Under the pieces are notes generated by a model. That model ran no database searches and was not told where the DNA came from. It worked only from the letters and a program-made list of their open reading frames with translations. 64,000 nt of DNA. Origin: Callipepla californica brunnescens (taxonomy: Eukaryota; Chordata; Aves; Galliformes; Odontophoridae). A program made the translations under genes and the position numbers. This document shows positions 1 through 12,600 of this stretch, piece after piece. The stretch's first letter is position 1. Every line of letters starts with the position of its first letter. The stretch is taken from NCBI GenBank assembly GCA_023055505.1, contig JALIRH010000062.1:1739115-1803114 (forward strand), read 5' to 3'.

Positions 1-1710
1 AGATAAAGAGCAACAACTGAATTATAAAGAAAAAAAAATAAAAAAGCCTTTCTTAAACTAATGAAAAATCTGGGTTAACGTTGTCTAAAAACTAAAGCTG
101 ACATGATTTCCATAGCTTTAGGTTCTGAAACAGCTTTTGGGGATAAACATTACCCAATTTTTTAATATTTATTTTTACAGATAAATGAAGCACATTAAAA
201 CTCTATGGAACTGAACGATTTTCATTCAAAATATGTGGTGCTTAACAGATTTTGTGTCTCCTTTGTGAATTTGTATTAATGCTATAAAGGAAAATATTCT
301 GCATCTTCTTTGATGATATCTTAGTATTATGAAGTTAAATTGAGATTTACATTTTCCTGGGGACAAAGTTCTTAAAAAATGTATTGATAGCAAAGGGAAC
401 AGACTACCAGTCCAGTTTGACGCTTTGCTCTAGTCATTTTTAGAACTACACATAAGAAAGGAGTGGGTACCCACTGGATTACAGAAATCTTGATCAATGC
501 ATTTAAAAGGTTTTCTACTATATTGTTTGCTGATTAAGTTCTGTAATATAGGAAACAATATTGTATAAACCGTAAAATCTCAACTTTCAACAAATCTGAA
601 GTGTCATGTACTTGTTAAGTAGCACTTTTATACAGAAATCTTATTTTACTATTTTAAAAATATATTTTATTAAAATTTTCAGCATGATCTTGTCTCAGTG
701 TAAAACTTTATAGAATTATTGCCTAACAATTCAATCATCTGTGCACAAACCATTTTCTTGCACAGAAATTTGATTTCCTTATATCTTAGTGTTATATTTA
801 TAATGTGTTTTACTATCAGAAAAATGCTTCCATATAACCTCATTTTAGCTGGGTATTAACTGCCTGAAACATGACTTAGTTTTTCTAAGTGAACAATTTC
901 TCTTCAATATTATTTTAATGTTTGCTGTAAGAAAACAAAAAACTAAACCAAAAACCAAAAACAAAGCAAAAACAAAAACCAACCAACAAACAAACGAAAA
1001 CACTGGAAAGAAAAGGTAGTCAGTTTATTATAATTCTTGATTTAGCAAGAGTTAGGAGAAAAAAAAATTCAATATTTTAAATTAATGCACCAAACTTTAA
1101 GTAATGTAATACAACCTTCAAAATTCTGTCATTTCCTTGCATTCTTCCATCTTTTTGTGACGGAGATAACTGTTAAGTGGTTCTACAAAGTAGTCATTAA
1201 TCAATGTTAGCTGTGGATGAGCTGCAGTTCTGATTGGTTACCACTAAAGAAAAATTGCACATGCTTTAGAATTAACTGCTTTCTTTGTCTCCCAAAAATT
1301 CTGTGGACAAGCAGAAGAGAAAAAGCTGGAGAAATAAATAATCTTGATACCAGCATTTCTTACAAGATTTAGTCCAAATCACACATTGTTTGGATTTTTA
1401 GGAAATAATAGTGTCTTATGTCCAAGCAGGAGCATTGGTTTATATTTGCAGATATTCCTTTTTGCTTGTTCGTTTGTTTGTTGGTTTGTTTGTTTGTTTT
1501 TCTGTCATTTTGGACAGTGTTTTTGATCATTAATTAGCTACCTTAACTTGAAAGACTGTACTTTTAAAATAATCGTTTGCAATGTGCCTTGCAGAAAAAA
1601 AAAGTTTGAAAATCTTTGTTATGATAAGAAGAACAAGAACTACCATTTAGGATGATTAATGTCATCTAACTGCAATACATATTATGATGCAACAGAATGA
1701 CCGTTAAAAA
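1..1710. other. Unique AT-rich intergenic DNA
   Basis: No gene, RNA or interspersed repeat is recognised here. The stretch holds an A/C-rich simple region around 930-1005 built from AAAC/AACC units and a (TTTG)n run around 1465-1500. The 60-codon plus-strand frame at 1344-1526 runs straight through the (TTTG)n run and looks like chance. Confidence 0.6.
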
Positions 1711-1810
1711 TCACACCTGATTAAATAATCTTCTATATCTATATTTAAATTTGTATTCTGTTAATCCTGTATCCTTCCATTCTCCCAATGAACTATATGT
1801 CCCGTAGCAA

Positions 1811-2320
1811 CTACAACTCTGTAAACAGAGAGACCTCTGAGCAGATGTTGCAATAAGTGGTAGCAGATAATGACATACTATACAGTGAAGCAAGCAGACC
1901 CAGGATTCCTAATGAAATGGTGCAGTACAGGCATAGGTAGGAGACCTTTAATGTGAGTTGAAGCATGTGGTCTTTTAGAAGCTGCTCACTTCTTTCAGTC
2001 TCCTCCAAAGGCAGCACTTCAAAGGTCCCCCCAGTGTATCCATCCTGACTTGGTCTCCCATCCTTCATTAGCAGTGTTCTTTTTGTTACTTCGTCAGTAC
2101 TTGTCATGGTACCATGACAGTACTCAAACATTACTGTTCTCCATGAAGCAGTTTTTACAGTTATTTTACTTTTCTGGTTTACTAGTCTGGGATCTACCTT
2201 TTTCATGTGAATAATGGAATTCTTCTCTAAACGAAGTTCTGGTGTGACTCCAGTTGTGCTTTGTTGTATTAGATTCTGACTTTTCCACATATGACATATG
2301 GAATTCTTGCAATTTAACAT
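1811..2320 (-). pseudogene. Unassigned 169-codon frame, possible decayed coding sequence or retrocopy
   Basis: I do not recognise this product. It is the longest Met-initiated frame in the window that is not in a simple repeat. Residues about 25-125 are mixed and hydrophilic, with a locally lower AT content than the flanks. They are followed by a hydrophobic stretch at about residues 127-150 (VSYLCLYCTISLGILGLLAS) that could be a membrane segment, and then a stop. A second minus-strand frame (1711-1893, 60 codons) overlaps its end in another register and also has a non-random look, which would fit a frameshifted pseudogene. No convincing splice acceptor or pyrimidine tract lies just upstream of the frame, no promoter is visible, and no poly(A) tail marks a retrocopy. 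It could equally be a chance frame in unique DNA. Confidence 0.25.
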
Positions 2321-2607
2321 GAGAAGTGTTCATAATCTGTCTTCTTCAACAAATTTTGTTATAATCAAGATTTAAGAGGCTGCTGAAAACTGCAAACTAT
2401 ACAGTTTTTATCTCTATATTGAAAAAATTTAGCATGGTAAATAACTGCTGTACTGTTGTTGAAGGAATCTAAACACATGTTTCACAAAATATTACATTGA
2501 GCTGGGCTTTGACATGTTTTCCAGAGACAAGAAAATGGATGAAGAGACCCTTTAAATTTATAGCTAGTCTTCTTCTCTGGCTCAGTCATTCTGCCACCAC
2601 AAAATAA

Positions 2608-2885
2608 TCACAGAATCATAGGGATTGGATGGGATTTCTGGGGATCATCTAACCCAACACCTTTACTCAAGCAGGTTCCCTAAAAAAAGGGAAAGCTTAT
2701 GGGCAGGTTTTGAATAGCTCTAAGAAGGAGATTCCTCAGCTCCCTTAGGTAGCCTATTCCATGCTCAGTCACACTCAAAAGAAAGAGCTTTGCCATCAAG
2801 TTTGTATGTGTACTTCAGTTTGTGCCCGTTTACACTTGTCCTGTCACTGCACATCAATGAGAAGAGCCTAGCACTAGTAACACAC
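2608..2885 (-). repeat. CR1 LINE fragment, 3' end
   Basis: The plus strand reads as the reverse complement of a CR1 3' end. It starts with an octamer-like tail (cacagaatcataggg), then the 'ggatcatctaacccaacacc' block, and later the 'tttgtgcccg...cacttgtcctgtcactg' block typical of CR1 3' regions. It is diverged and 5'-truncated. The right edge fades into A-rich DNA after about 2885, so that boundary is uncertain. Confidence 0.8.
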
Positions 2886-3121
2886 ACAGTCTTTGCCTCA
2901 CACACATGCCTACACAGAATAAAAAAAGATTTACTTTTTACTACAGAAAAAAAAGGTAGTCATCAACTGACTCAGATTTCAGTTTTGTACCTTTCAAAGT
3001 CAGAATACCATAGAAGGGAATTCAACAACATTTTCATTTTATTAAAAAAAAAACAAAAAGAATAGGAAGATTTTTTATCACTTCTCACTTTCACACCTGA
3101 TTGTGTGAGTAGACTTGGTAT

Positions 3122-4340
3122 ATCATAGAATCATCAAATTAGTTTGAGTTGGAAGGAATCTTAATAATCACCTAGATCCAATCCCTTTACCATGGGAAAA
3201 GATGCTTTCCACTAGATGAGACTGGTGTAATTTGTATCCAGCCTGGCCTTGAACACTTCTTGGGATAGGGCATCAACAGATTCCCTGAGAGACTTGTTCT
3301 TTTGAATATATTGTATAAATCTTTTCTATCTTAGTTTAAAGCCAGTATCCCTTGTCCTATTGCTACATGCTCTGACAGAGTTCCTCTCTACCCTCTTGTA
3401 TGTCTTTAAAAATTGAAAGATGGGTCTCCCTGAGGCCTTCTCTTTTCCAGGCTAAATAACCTCAAGTCTTCCAGCTTGACTTCAAAGGAGATGTTTTCCA
3501 GCCCTCTGATTTCTTCTTGGCCCTCCTCTGGATCTGCTCCAAAAGGTTAATTTTCATCTTATGCTGAAGGAACCAGAGCTGAACACAGTACTCCATGTGG
3601 GGTCTCATGAGGGGGAATCACCTCCCTTGACCCTCTGGCAATTCTTATTTTGATACAGCCCAGGATACAGTTGATTTTCAGGGCTGCAAGTGCATATTGC
3701 TGGCTTGTGTTGAGTTTTTTTCAACCAACATCCCCAGATCTTTCTCTTTGGAGTTACTCCCAACCCCTTCTCCACTCAGCTTGTAGTTTTGCTTGAGATT
3801 GTTCTAACCCCAGTGCAGGAGCTTGCACTTGGCCTTGTGAAACTCCATGTGTTTTATACAGAAACAACTCTCAAGCCTGTCCAGATCACTGTGGATGGCA
3901 TTCCTTCACTCCAGTGTGTTGACAGAACCACTCACTTTGGTGTTGTTGGAAAAATTTCTGAGGGTGCACTCAATCCCATTGTCTAGTTTGGTATGAAAGA
4001 TAATAACACCAGTTCCAGTATTGACTCCTGAGGAATACCATTTATCACCTGAGCACTGAGTTGTTGACTATAAATCTCTGATGACCATCCAGCCATGTCC
4101 TTATTCACTGAATAGTTCATCTGTCAAATCCACATCTCTCCAATTTAGAGAGAAGGATTTAATGTGAAACAATGTTAAATGCTTTGCACAAAGCTACGTA
4201 AGTGATGTCAGTTGTTCTTCCCTTACCCATCAATGTTGTAACCCTGCCATGTAAGGCCACATCTTCCAGGCGCAATTTGCCCTTAGAGAAACCATGCAGC
4301 CATCACCCCTTTCCTCTTTGTGTTTCATGAGCCATAGCTT
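3122..4340 (-). repeat. CR1 LINE, 5'-truncated, about 1.2 kb
   Basis: The tail (atcatagaatcat) lies at the left edge, and the rest reads collinearly as the complement of CR1 through the 3' UTR and into the reverse transcriptase region. Recognisable blocks on the plus strand include 'ggccctcctctggatctgct' near 3519, 'gatacagcccaggatacag' near 3653 and 'ctccaatttagagagaagg' near 4139. Many stops and indels are present, so it encodes nothing. The plus-strand 65-codon frame at 3789-3986 is an antisense shadow of this element. Confidence 0.93.
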
Positions 4341-7188
4341 GGTTTTGTTGTACACTGTAATAAGGAAGTTTCAGTGTAGATAACAGGAAAAGAAGAGGGA
4401 GGAATAATAAAAATATATATGTAGAAGTCCACCTAAGTGAGGCAAGCATTTGATAGGAATGCTACATATGTGATGCATATGCCTTAATACATAAGGAGGG
4501 CTAAATAATCTTGCAAGATCTTTCCTCCTCATGAATCTTGCACAGGCTTTTCATATTTTCAGTGCAAGTAGTGGTTTATTATCCAAATACTTACTAAAAA
4601 AAAAAAAGACCGTTGATATAACTGATCATGATCTGTTACTGTTCAGTATTCTCTCATTTACCTATGATATGTCTTGTTACATGATATGTATCTGTGATTT
4701 CTCATTCAATAAATGTCATGGAATGATGTATCAAACTAGAAGATACTGGAGTCATTGGAAATAAAATGTGATCTATTTGCATTTCACTATTTAGAGATTT
4801 GGAAAGAAATCTCTAATGTCTCTATATGGAAGACATTTTTAAAAAATCTTTGGAAGCTCTTTATCATTTTTTTTTTTTTTTCCAAACATAATTTACAAGA
4901 AAAGAATTTAACCATGGATTCTAGCACTTACAGTGGTAGAATCAGCAGAGTACACAAAGAAAATGTAATCTCTTACATCATCTGATAATCCTGCATAGAA
5001 CATGACTGCCAGCTTCTCTGCCTACATGCAGTATTCTTCAAAGTTCTCACATTGTTAGCTTAATCAAAGGCTCTGAAAAATTAAGAGGTATTGTTTGTTT
5101 ATGTAATTGTAATTATTGGAGTGATAGGCATATTCTATTTGCATAATATTTGACATACATGGGTTAAATTAGGAATATCAGAGCTCTTCTGGAGTTTAAA
5201 ATAGTGATAGAGATGAACAACCCTGAGATGGAAAGATTATAAAAAATATCAAAAAAATAGGGAAAAATCTGAGGTTCTTGGTTCTTGTTGAAGCAAGTCC
5301 TCCAATGTTTTCATTAAGAACATGGGAGATTAAGTCTGAGGAAGTCTGGAAACTTCACCAATCTGAAGAAAAAATTCAGTACAGTGGAGGACAGTGTTGT
5401 TTTAGGGTGAATTCAAGATGTTGCAGGACTTTCTAAGATTTATCAGAGATAAATGTTTTTTGCCTTTTAGAGGTGACATTTTCAGGAATACTAGAATTTA
5501 CTCCAGAATGTTATTATTGTTTTTAATCATAAAACCGTAGCAGAATCTTCCATTTTCAAGAAAAAACTGTAATATGTTCAGCTGTTTCACACTGTGTCAT
5601 CTATCCATAGATCTACCCTGACCATTTGTTGTTCTAAGGTGACACAGAACTGGTTCACCTTTTGTCAGTTTTATTTCATTCATCTCAGACAACCTGAGGT
5701 GCTGAAGCTCTAGTATTTGATTTGCAATGCTTTAAAAAATCTTGTATATTCTCATGTTGCTGGTTGATATTACTAGAACATACTATCACTTCCAGCTCTA
5801 ACCAACACCCCTAAAATAATCAAATCACACGTGTAATGAACAGTATTTTAACATCTTATTCAGTTTCATAAAGCCTGTGTTCCAATCTTGGTAATTCAGC
5901 TTTCTACCAATATTCTCTTTCAAGTAAATGAAAAAAAAGACAGAAATAAACAAAACAACAGAAAAAAAAAAAAAATGAAAAAGAAAATAGTTATCCATCC
6001 CAGTTCTATTGCTATAGTCTGTCATAGCTCTCCCTTCCCAGTCCCTTAAAAAAATCTCTTCTTTCCTTAGTTTCTCAGAGAAAGCAACACATCTTGCTTT
6101 CTACACTCCATATACACAAGCTCAGCATCATAAGATTTATGAATCTTTCCTCTTGGACTGTCTCTCAAGGTTATGTTGTGCAGTGACTCCCACAGTCTTA
6201 TTCCCAGCCTCCCAGATCACGCTTATATGATTTCTCATAAAACTAATTTTACCACTTCTTTTGTGTTGGGAATGAAATCTTCACAGCAAATTCACCGAAT
6301 GTTTAAAGTTTAGTAATATAGAGCATAGAAATAAGTGTGAAAAAATACTTTCTGATGTATTTACTGTATACAGCAGAGCTCACACAAAACTATGCAATCC
6401 CTATTTGAGTTTTGAGGTGAATCATGATAGCTATTTTCTGTTTTATAACATTAATGAAACAAAACAAAATAAAACAAAACATTACAATATTACTTATTTA
6501 TTTGTCACATTCCTCTAAGTATGTTGGAATAGAGTCCACTGGACTTTCTTGTTTTGTCAAGTAGATGATAAATTTAGTCATTTATAGACATAATATAAAC
6601 AATAACAAATATTTTTAGGCAAAGAATTCATACTTTCTATAGCTAGAAACAAATATATTTCACTTTCTCAGAAGATGGTGTATTTTTCCAGCAAGGTATG
6701 GGGGTGATCTAAAGGGTACTCTCTTTGATATCTCATTTGGATGACTCAGTGTCCTTATGAAATGTCAGCAATGGATTGTGAAGGAAGAGCTAATAGCAAA
6801 TCTAAAACTAGATAATCTGAGATCAGGGTAAAATGTTAGCAATCTCCTTTTTTTTTCTTGCAATAAATAGATGTATGGAATCAGTGCAGAAAGTTGTAAA
6901 TGATGTATGAAATTAAAAGTCCTCTGCCCAGTGCACTGTGAGAACACAGATAACACTGCAGTTACTGTTGTGCTGTGGTTTTTGCAGTGATATTTAACTT
7001 AGATATATTCTTGACAAAACCATTGTCGACAAGAAGCCAAGAAACAAACACAGAACTCCAGAAGAGAAGTGCTAAACTATTGTAGATGGGAGAAATTTGT
7101 TTTAAGTTACATTTTGCTTGTTCCTATTTCCTCCACTCTGTCCTCCCTACTTTACTATCCAATTTTATTTTTAGAATATCGCAGAATT
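4341..7188. other. Unique AT-rich intergenic DNA
   Basis: No gene or interspersed repeat is recognised. It contains short homopolymers (T-run near 4868-4882, A-run near 5961-5975) and an (AAAAC)n-like run around 6457-6481. The listed 60-80 codon frames here are low-complexity or AT-driven and look like chance. Confidence 0.6.
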
Positions 7189-7189
7189 G

Positions 7190-7657
7190 AATCACAGAAT
7201 CATAGAATCACAACGACCTACTAGATCATCTATTCCAACCGTCCACCCATTACCATTAATACCACAAGCCATTAAAACAATTCTCATAGCTCCTCAACCT
7301 CTTGAACACTGCCAGGGATGGTGACTCCACCACCTCCCTGGGCAGGCCATTCCAGTGTCTGACCATTCTAAGAGAAAAAGTTTTTCCTTATGTCCAATCT
7401 CAACCTACTCTGGTATAACTTGTGACCATTTCCTCGGGTCCTGTTTGTTGCCTGGGAGAAGAGGCCTAACCCCTCATCATCACAGCCTCCCTTCAGGAAG
7501 TTGTAGAGTGCAATGAGGTCTCCCCTGAGCCTCCTCTTCTCCAGGCTAAACAATCCCAGCTTCCTCATTCACTCCTCATAAGGCCTGTGTTCCAGACCCA
7601 TCACCAGTTTTGTTGCCCTTCTCAAGTCATGTTTCAGGGCCTCAGTACCTTTCTTTA
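7190..7657 (-). repeat. CR1 LINE fragment, 3' end with octamer tail
   Basis: It starts with two tail octamers (cacagaatcatagaatca) and continues through the 'ccaccacctccctgggcagg' and 'cagcctcccttcaggaagtt' blocks, as the reverse complement of a CR1 3' end. It breaks off at about 7657, where the 3' end of a second, different CR1 begins. The minus-strand 66-codon frame at 7368-7568 is a remnant of the C-terminal reading frame region of this CR1 and is not a separate gene. Confidence 0.93.
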
Positions 7658-9650
7658 AGGGATTGAAAGGGACTTTAAGGGATCATCAAGCCCACACCCC
7701 TGCTAAAATAGGTTCCCCATAGTAAGTTCACAGAAAAGATTGAGAAATGTTTTCATTATCTCCAGAGGTCTCCTCAATTTCTCTGGCAATCTATTCCAGA
7801 GCTCCATCATCCTCAAAGTAAAGAATACTTTCCTCATGTTTGTATGTAAATGTGTTTCAGTTCCATGTTCCTATGTTTCCCTTTGTGCCCTTTGTCTCTT
7901 GTCATGTCACTGCAGATCACTGAAAAGAGACTGGCCCTAACCACTCGGCCCCTGCACTTTAGAAATTTACAAGTATTGATAAGATCCCTTTCAGTTTTCT
8001 CTTCTCAGGTTGACCATTCCCAAGGCTCTCAGCCTTTCCTCATATGGGCAATGCTCTTGGCCCTTAATCATCTTTGTGGACTCTATTCCAAGAGTTATTT
8101 GCAAACGGAGGAGTTCAGAACTAGACATAGTACTTCAAATATGGCCTTATCAGAGCAGAGCAGAAAGGAAAAATCACCTCACTTGACCTGCTAGCCACAC
8201 TCTTCTTCATGCATCCCAAGATACCATTGACCTTGGCCACAAGGGCACGTTCATGGTCAACTTGTAGTCCATCAGAACACTTTGACCTTTCTATGCAGAA
8301 CTCCATTGAAGCAGTTGAGCCTGTACTGCTGTGTATGATTATTCCTTCTCAGGTGTAGGACCCTACACTTTCCCTTGTCGAGCTTCAACAGGTTCCTCTC
8401 TGCCAAAATCTCTAACCTGTCTAGATCTTATTGATGGCAGCACACCTTTCCGGTCCGCCAGCTACTCTTCCCAGATTGGTATCATCAGCAAACTAACCTG
8501 ACAAGGATTTACTTCATCCAGGTCATTAATAAATATTTAGAACAACAGCAGACCCAGAAACAACCTGTGGGAAACACTGCTAGCTACTGTCCTCCAATTA
8601 GATTCTTCACTGCTGACACAAATCTCTGTGCTTTGCCAGTCATTCAGTTCTCAGGCAACCTCACTGTCTGCATATCTATCCCATACTTCCTAAGCTTACC
8701 TATGAGAATGTTACGGGAGACACTGTCAAAAGCCTTACTGAAGTAAATTTGCACAGTATCTGCTACCCTCTTCTCATCTAACAAGCCAGTCACAACATCT
8801 TAGAAGGCTACCAGATTGGTCAAGCATGATTTCTCCTCAGTGAATCCATGTTGACTACTACTGATAATCTTCTGTATGGGAACTGTTGAATCACGGCCTG
8901 AACCACTGATTGATCACCTGAGGTGAGCACTGAGTCAGCTGCAGGAGCACAGGTGAAGGCAATTCACCTGTGTGACCAGAAGGGGATGAAGTCTGGCTCC
9001 ACTTCTCAAAGACCCCATTTAAGGGCTGACCACCACTTGGGAAGGATCTCTTGTTGGAGATTCCTCCCATATGGAGTTCAAGGCAAGCCTTGTCCTTTGG
9101 TGACAGACGAGCCCTTCCTAATTTATCAGGTGTCTGGATAATCTGTCCAAAAATACACTGTCCATTTTCATTATACTGTTTGAGTACTATTCATTCAGGG
9201 TATTCACCCTACATACCCCTACACCTTCTTCTCTTCCACTTGCTTTTAGAAGGTATCACATTCCTGGGGGTGATTATGAGGCTGTCTGGCCTGAAGTTCC
9301 TTGAGTCCTCTTTCTTGCTGTTTTTGAAGACTGTAGTGATTTTTTTTTTTTCCCCTCATTTCTCAGGCACCTGTTGCATGATCTGTGACCTTTCAAAGAT
9401 GACAGAGAGCAGCTTGGCAGTGACCTCAGCCAGCTCCCTTAGCTCTCATGGCTGCAACCTCTCAGGGCTCTTGGAATTGTGTGTGCGTTGACTTGCCTAC
9501 ATGATTGCTGACTGTATCCTCTTAGACCAAGGGAAAGTCTTCTTTTCCCTATAGTGTCATTCTTACCTACTGGGTCTACAATTCCTGAGAGGTAGTCTTA
9601 GCAGTTAAGACTGAAGGGAAGGTGTTCAGTAACTCCACCTTTGAAGAGTG
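7658..9650 (-). repeat. CR1 LINE, long copy, split by an LTR-like insertion
   Basis: A second CR1 of another subfamily runs collinearly from its 3' end (ggatcatcaagcccacaccc near 7680) through the reverse transcriptase region ('ctcacttgacctgctagcca' near 8178, 'gaatccatgttgactac' near 8842). It is interrupted at 8873-9223 and resumes from about 9250 ('ggctgtctggcctgaagttc', 'tttttgaagactgtagtga') to about 9650. The interruption sits exactly where the CR1 sequence should be continuous, so the LTR-like element inserted later. No intact frame remains. Confidence 0.88.
8873..9223 (+). mobile_element. Solo LTR-like element, copy 1, family not recognised
   Basis: This 351-bp block interrupts a CR1. 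It begins TGTATGGGAACTG and ends ...CCCCTACA, flanked by near-matching 5-mers: tcttc at 8868-8872 and ccttc at 9224-9228 (one mismatch). A second copy lies inverted at 63001-63353, closely matching over the first 70 bases and with a similar end. Internal landmarks are the 13-bp palindrome TCACCTGAGGTGA (about 8918-8930), an AP-1/MARE-like TGAGTCAGC, and a TATA-like 'atttaag' near 9017. This copy also has a hairpin with 7-bp arms, CAGGTGA and TCACCTG. The small size, TG...CA ends and target duplication suggest a solo LTR, but a non-LTR repeat cannot be excluded. Confidence 0.6.
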
Positions 9651-12600
9651 GATAACATTTCAGGAAAGATATTATATATAGCATAATTATTGATTTCTTG
9701 GTTCATTGACAATTCAGAAAAGAGGAATTCAGCCAGCAGAAGGCAATTTTTAATCAATTTCTATCTTAAGAAATTGATCAAAGAAGATTTTTTTTTTTTT
9801 TTTTGAATGATAAGAATTGTTTGCTACATTTCAAACCCAGGCATTTGTAAAGTCTCAGGATGAGAAAGGAAATATAAAGCCAAAATGTTATTTTCAGTAT
9901 TTAATTCAAAATAACCCTCTATTTTTCCAGTTTCCTTCATGAGCTATTTTCTCAAACATTCAACAGAACAAAATATTTTGGCATTCATAACTGTTTTCCA
10001 TCAAAGGAGATCCAGTATTGTTGAAAACTGTTCTCCATATCTGCTGTAGCTGTGGGTACATAGTTTGATTTGAGTATTTACTTTAAGACTTCAAACCTTC
10101 AGAAGTGGTAAAATTTTTATACATTTAGTAAGTGAAGTCTTACAAAAAAAAATTGTTTAGGAATCCTAATCTTTTTCCTAATCTACCTTTAGACTCCAAT
10201 TACACGATATTAGCCTGTATTAGATATTTCTGTATTAGGATTTTTCTTTCTTGCTCCAATTCATTGTGGACTCTAAGAATCCATTTGCATGCTATAGAAG
10301 AAATAACAATTATCTCACAGCCTTTTTCAAGATTGTGACATTTGCCAATAACAAGAAACATGTAAAACCTCTTCACTCTCATTTTGGTTTAAAAATAATA
10401 TACTTTTCTTGTCATGTTGCTTACTTGTTCACAATGCCTTAATAGTAATTTTCTGTAGAGCTACAGGATCTGCAAAAGCTTTGAAAAGGAATGCTTATAT
10501 CACTAACATCTGGTGGAATTCAAGTGGATTCTTTATATCATCTTTCAGGAGCTCAGTAGTAGCTGCTGAAAACTCATTTCAGACAACTGTGCAATGTTTG
10601 CAATGAATCTATCTCCAATTTTGATATTATCTGGATGTATTCAGTACTTTGGAAAGATTCAGTGCCTTAAGGTATTAGATGATTCAAAGGGTAAAAATAA
10701 GAGGAATTTTGCAGTGGATTGCACTATTGAGTGATTTGCTCATTTGTAGATAAAAGGTCAGTTGATTAGTGAATTTTCTACTTCAACTGTGTCTTATGTA
10801 TATGAATGAAGAATTTATTGTAGCAGCAGAAAAACTCCACATAATATGACTTCAAATTCTTATTGTATTTTGTTCCAATTTAAATTGTTTGTTCAGTATA
10901 TTAGATTATACCACAAAATACCTATGTACAAGACTGTGGCACAACAGTTTTTAAAGCTTTGAGAAATGAGAATTGATCGTATAAATGACTGCAGCAATTC
11001 TGAACAATTGTCTATGAAGTCTCATACTCTGAATCTCATGCATAGTTACTAGAAAAACTTATTTCAAAAGAGACCTATAAAGCCTAATGAGAATGAGAAA
11101 AAATATCTCAAAAATAAAATATTTATTTCTATAGCTATGAAATAAATGATTGACTTTTCTCTGAAAATGAAGAGAAATATTCATATTTGTCCCATTCTTC
11201 CTAAGAACATCTAGTTTTAGAAACAGGTTTAAGCAATTATTTTTTTCTTAATGTAAAAATTAAATGAAAATGAATTTAGACACCCATTCTGCATGCTAGA
11301 TGGGTTAGATAACTGTGTATTTAACTATAGGTTAAGATAGATTAATAAATATTTGACAAGTTTATTTTTCTATTTAACAAGTTTATTATTTCTATTTAAT
11401 TAGCAATCCTTTGAATCTTTGAAAATTAATGTTATGATTCTGAGGAAAGAATATATTTTTTCCACAATTGCGTTGATCATACAGATAGGTTTTTTACAAA
11501 TCAGGAGTTTCTCAGCACAACTTCCTCTGAAATTTATTCAGTAGTGAGTGACAATCTTCTGTGCTGTTTTTTTTTTCTTTGTTTGTTCGTTTGTTTTGTA
11601 CAGAAATCCTTGTGTTTCTGCATTTATTTCTGGTCATTTTCTGAATTTTTCCATATAATTTTAAACTTAGATTTTAAGACATAGAAACATATTCTGTGTT
11701 TCTAAATACCCAGTATTTTCTTGAATCTTTATTAATAAGCCTTAGGATATTATTTGAGGGTTATTTCTGTCCATGATGACGGAAGGAATTTGTTGACTTA
11801 AAACACATGAAGACTAACACTGATAAAATGTTCAGTATTTTCAATGGTTTACATAATGACTGTACCACAACTAATAGACATATAAATCCAGGCAGTCTGA
11901 TTCACTGATTTTTCATGTTAGTAATTATTTAATATTTAATATTTAATGACAGTATGCTTAATCCTTGTAAGGTGTGTTAAGAAGTTCTAGGGAGTTTTTA
12001 AGCCAAATGCATTTTGGAAGAAGGGAGTTATAGGAATTAGACACCTTTGTGAGAACCTTCAGTAGTTTTCCTACTGTCTATAAAGCTGCAGAGGATAAAT
12101 TCAATTTTAAAAAATTCTAAATAATCTCTCAGTCTTACATTATTAAAGACATAATCTAAATAAATACTGCTTCAGAAAATGATTGAGTAGTTCTGGTCTG
12201 AGAAGTCAAGATAGATTCCTTGTATGTTCACAAGATGTTCTGAAGGTATAATTTCAGAATTACGCTTTTTCCATTAAAAGAAGAAAAAATCTCTGTTTTT
12301 TCTTACAGTTTCCTGATAATTTTGCAATATAATGTGTTTTCTATGAAGAAACTGGAAAAATGTGATGCAGAGAATAGAATCTCTAGGATAGATAACATAT
12401 ATGTATACTCATATAGAAAGGAACAGATAAATTCCTTTTATCTCTATTCTTGACTGCATTCAAATTTGACTAGTCTCTGTGGTGATATCAGTGTAGCAAA
12501 ACTGAACTTTTACGACAAAGTCACAGAAGTCACACCCAGTATTACTGCCACCTTTCTCATAAATAACTGTAAATCAGAATGGGTCATCTCGCCTAATACA

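Noticed and set aside
3789..3986. 65-codon plus-strand frame
   Set aside because: It lies antisense within a minus-strand CR1 and is a shadow of the element.
7850..8194. 114-codon plus-strand frame
   Set aside because: Antisense shadow within the long minus-strand CR1.
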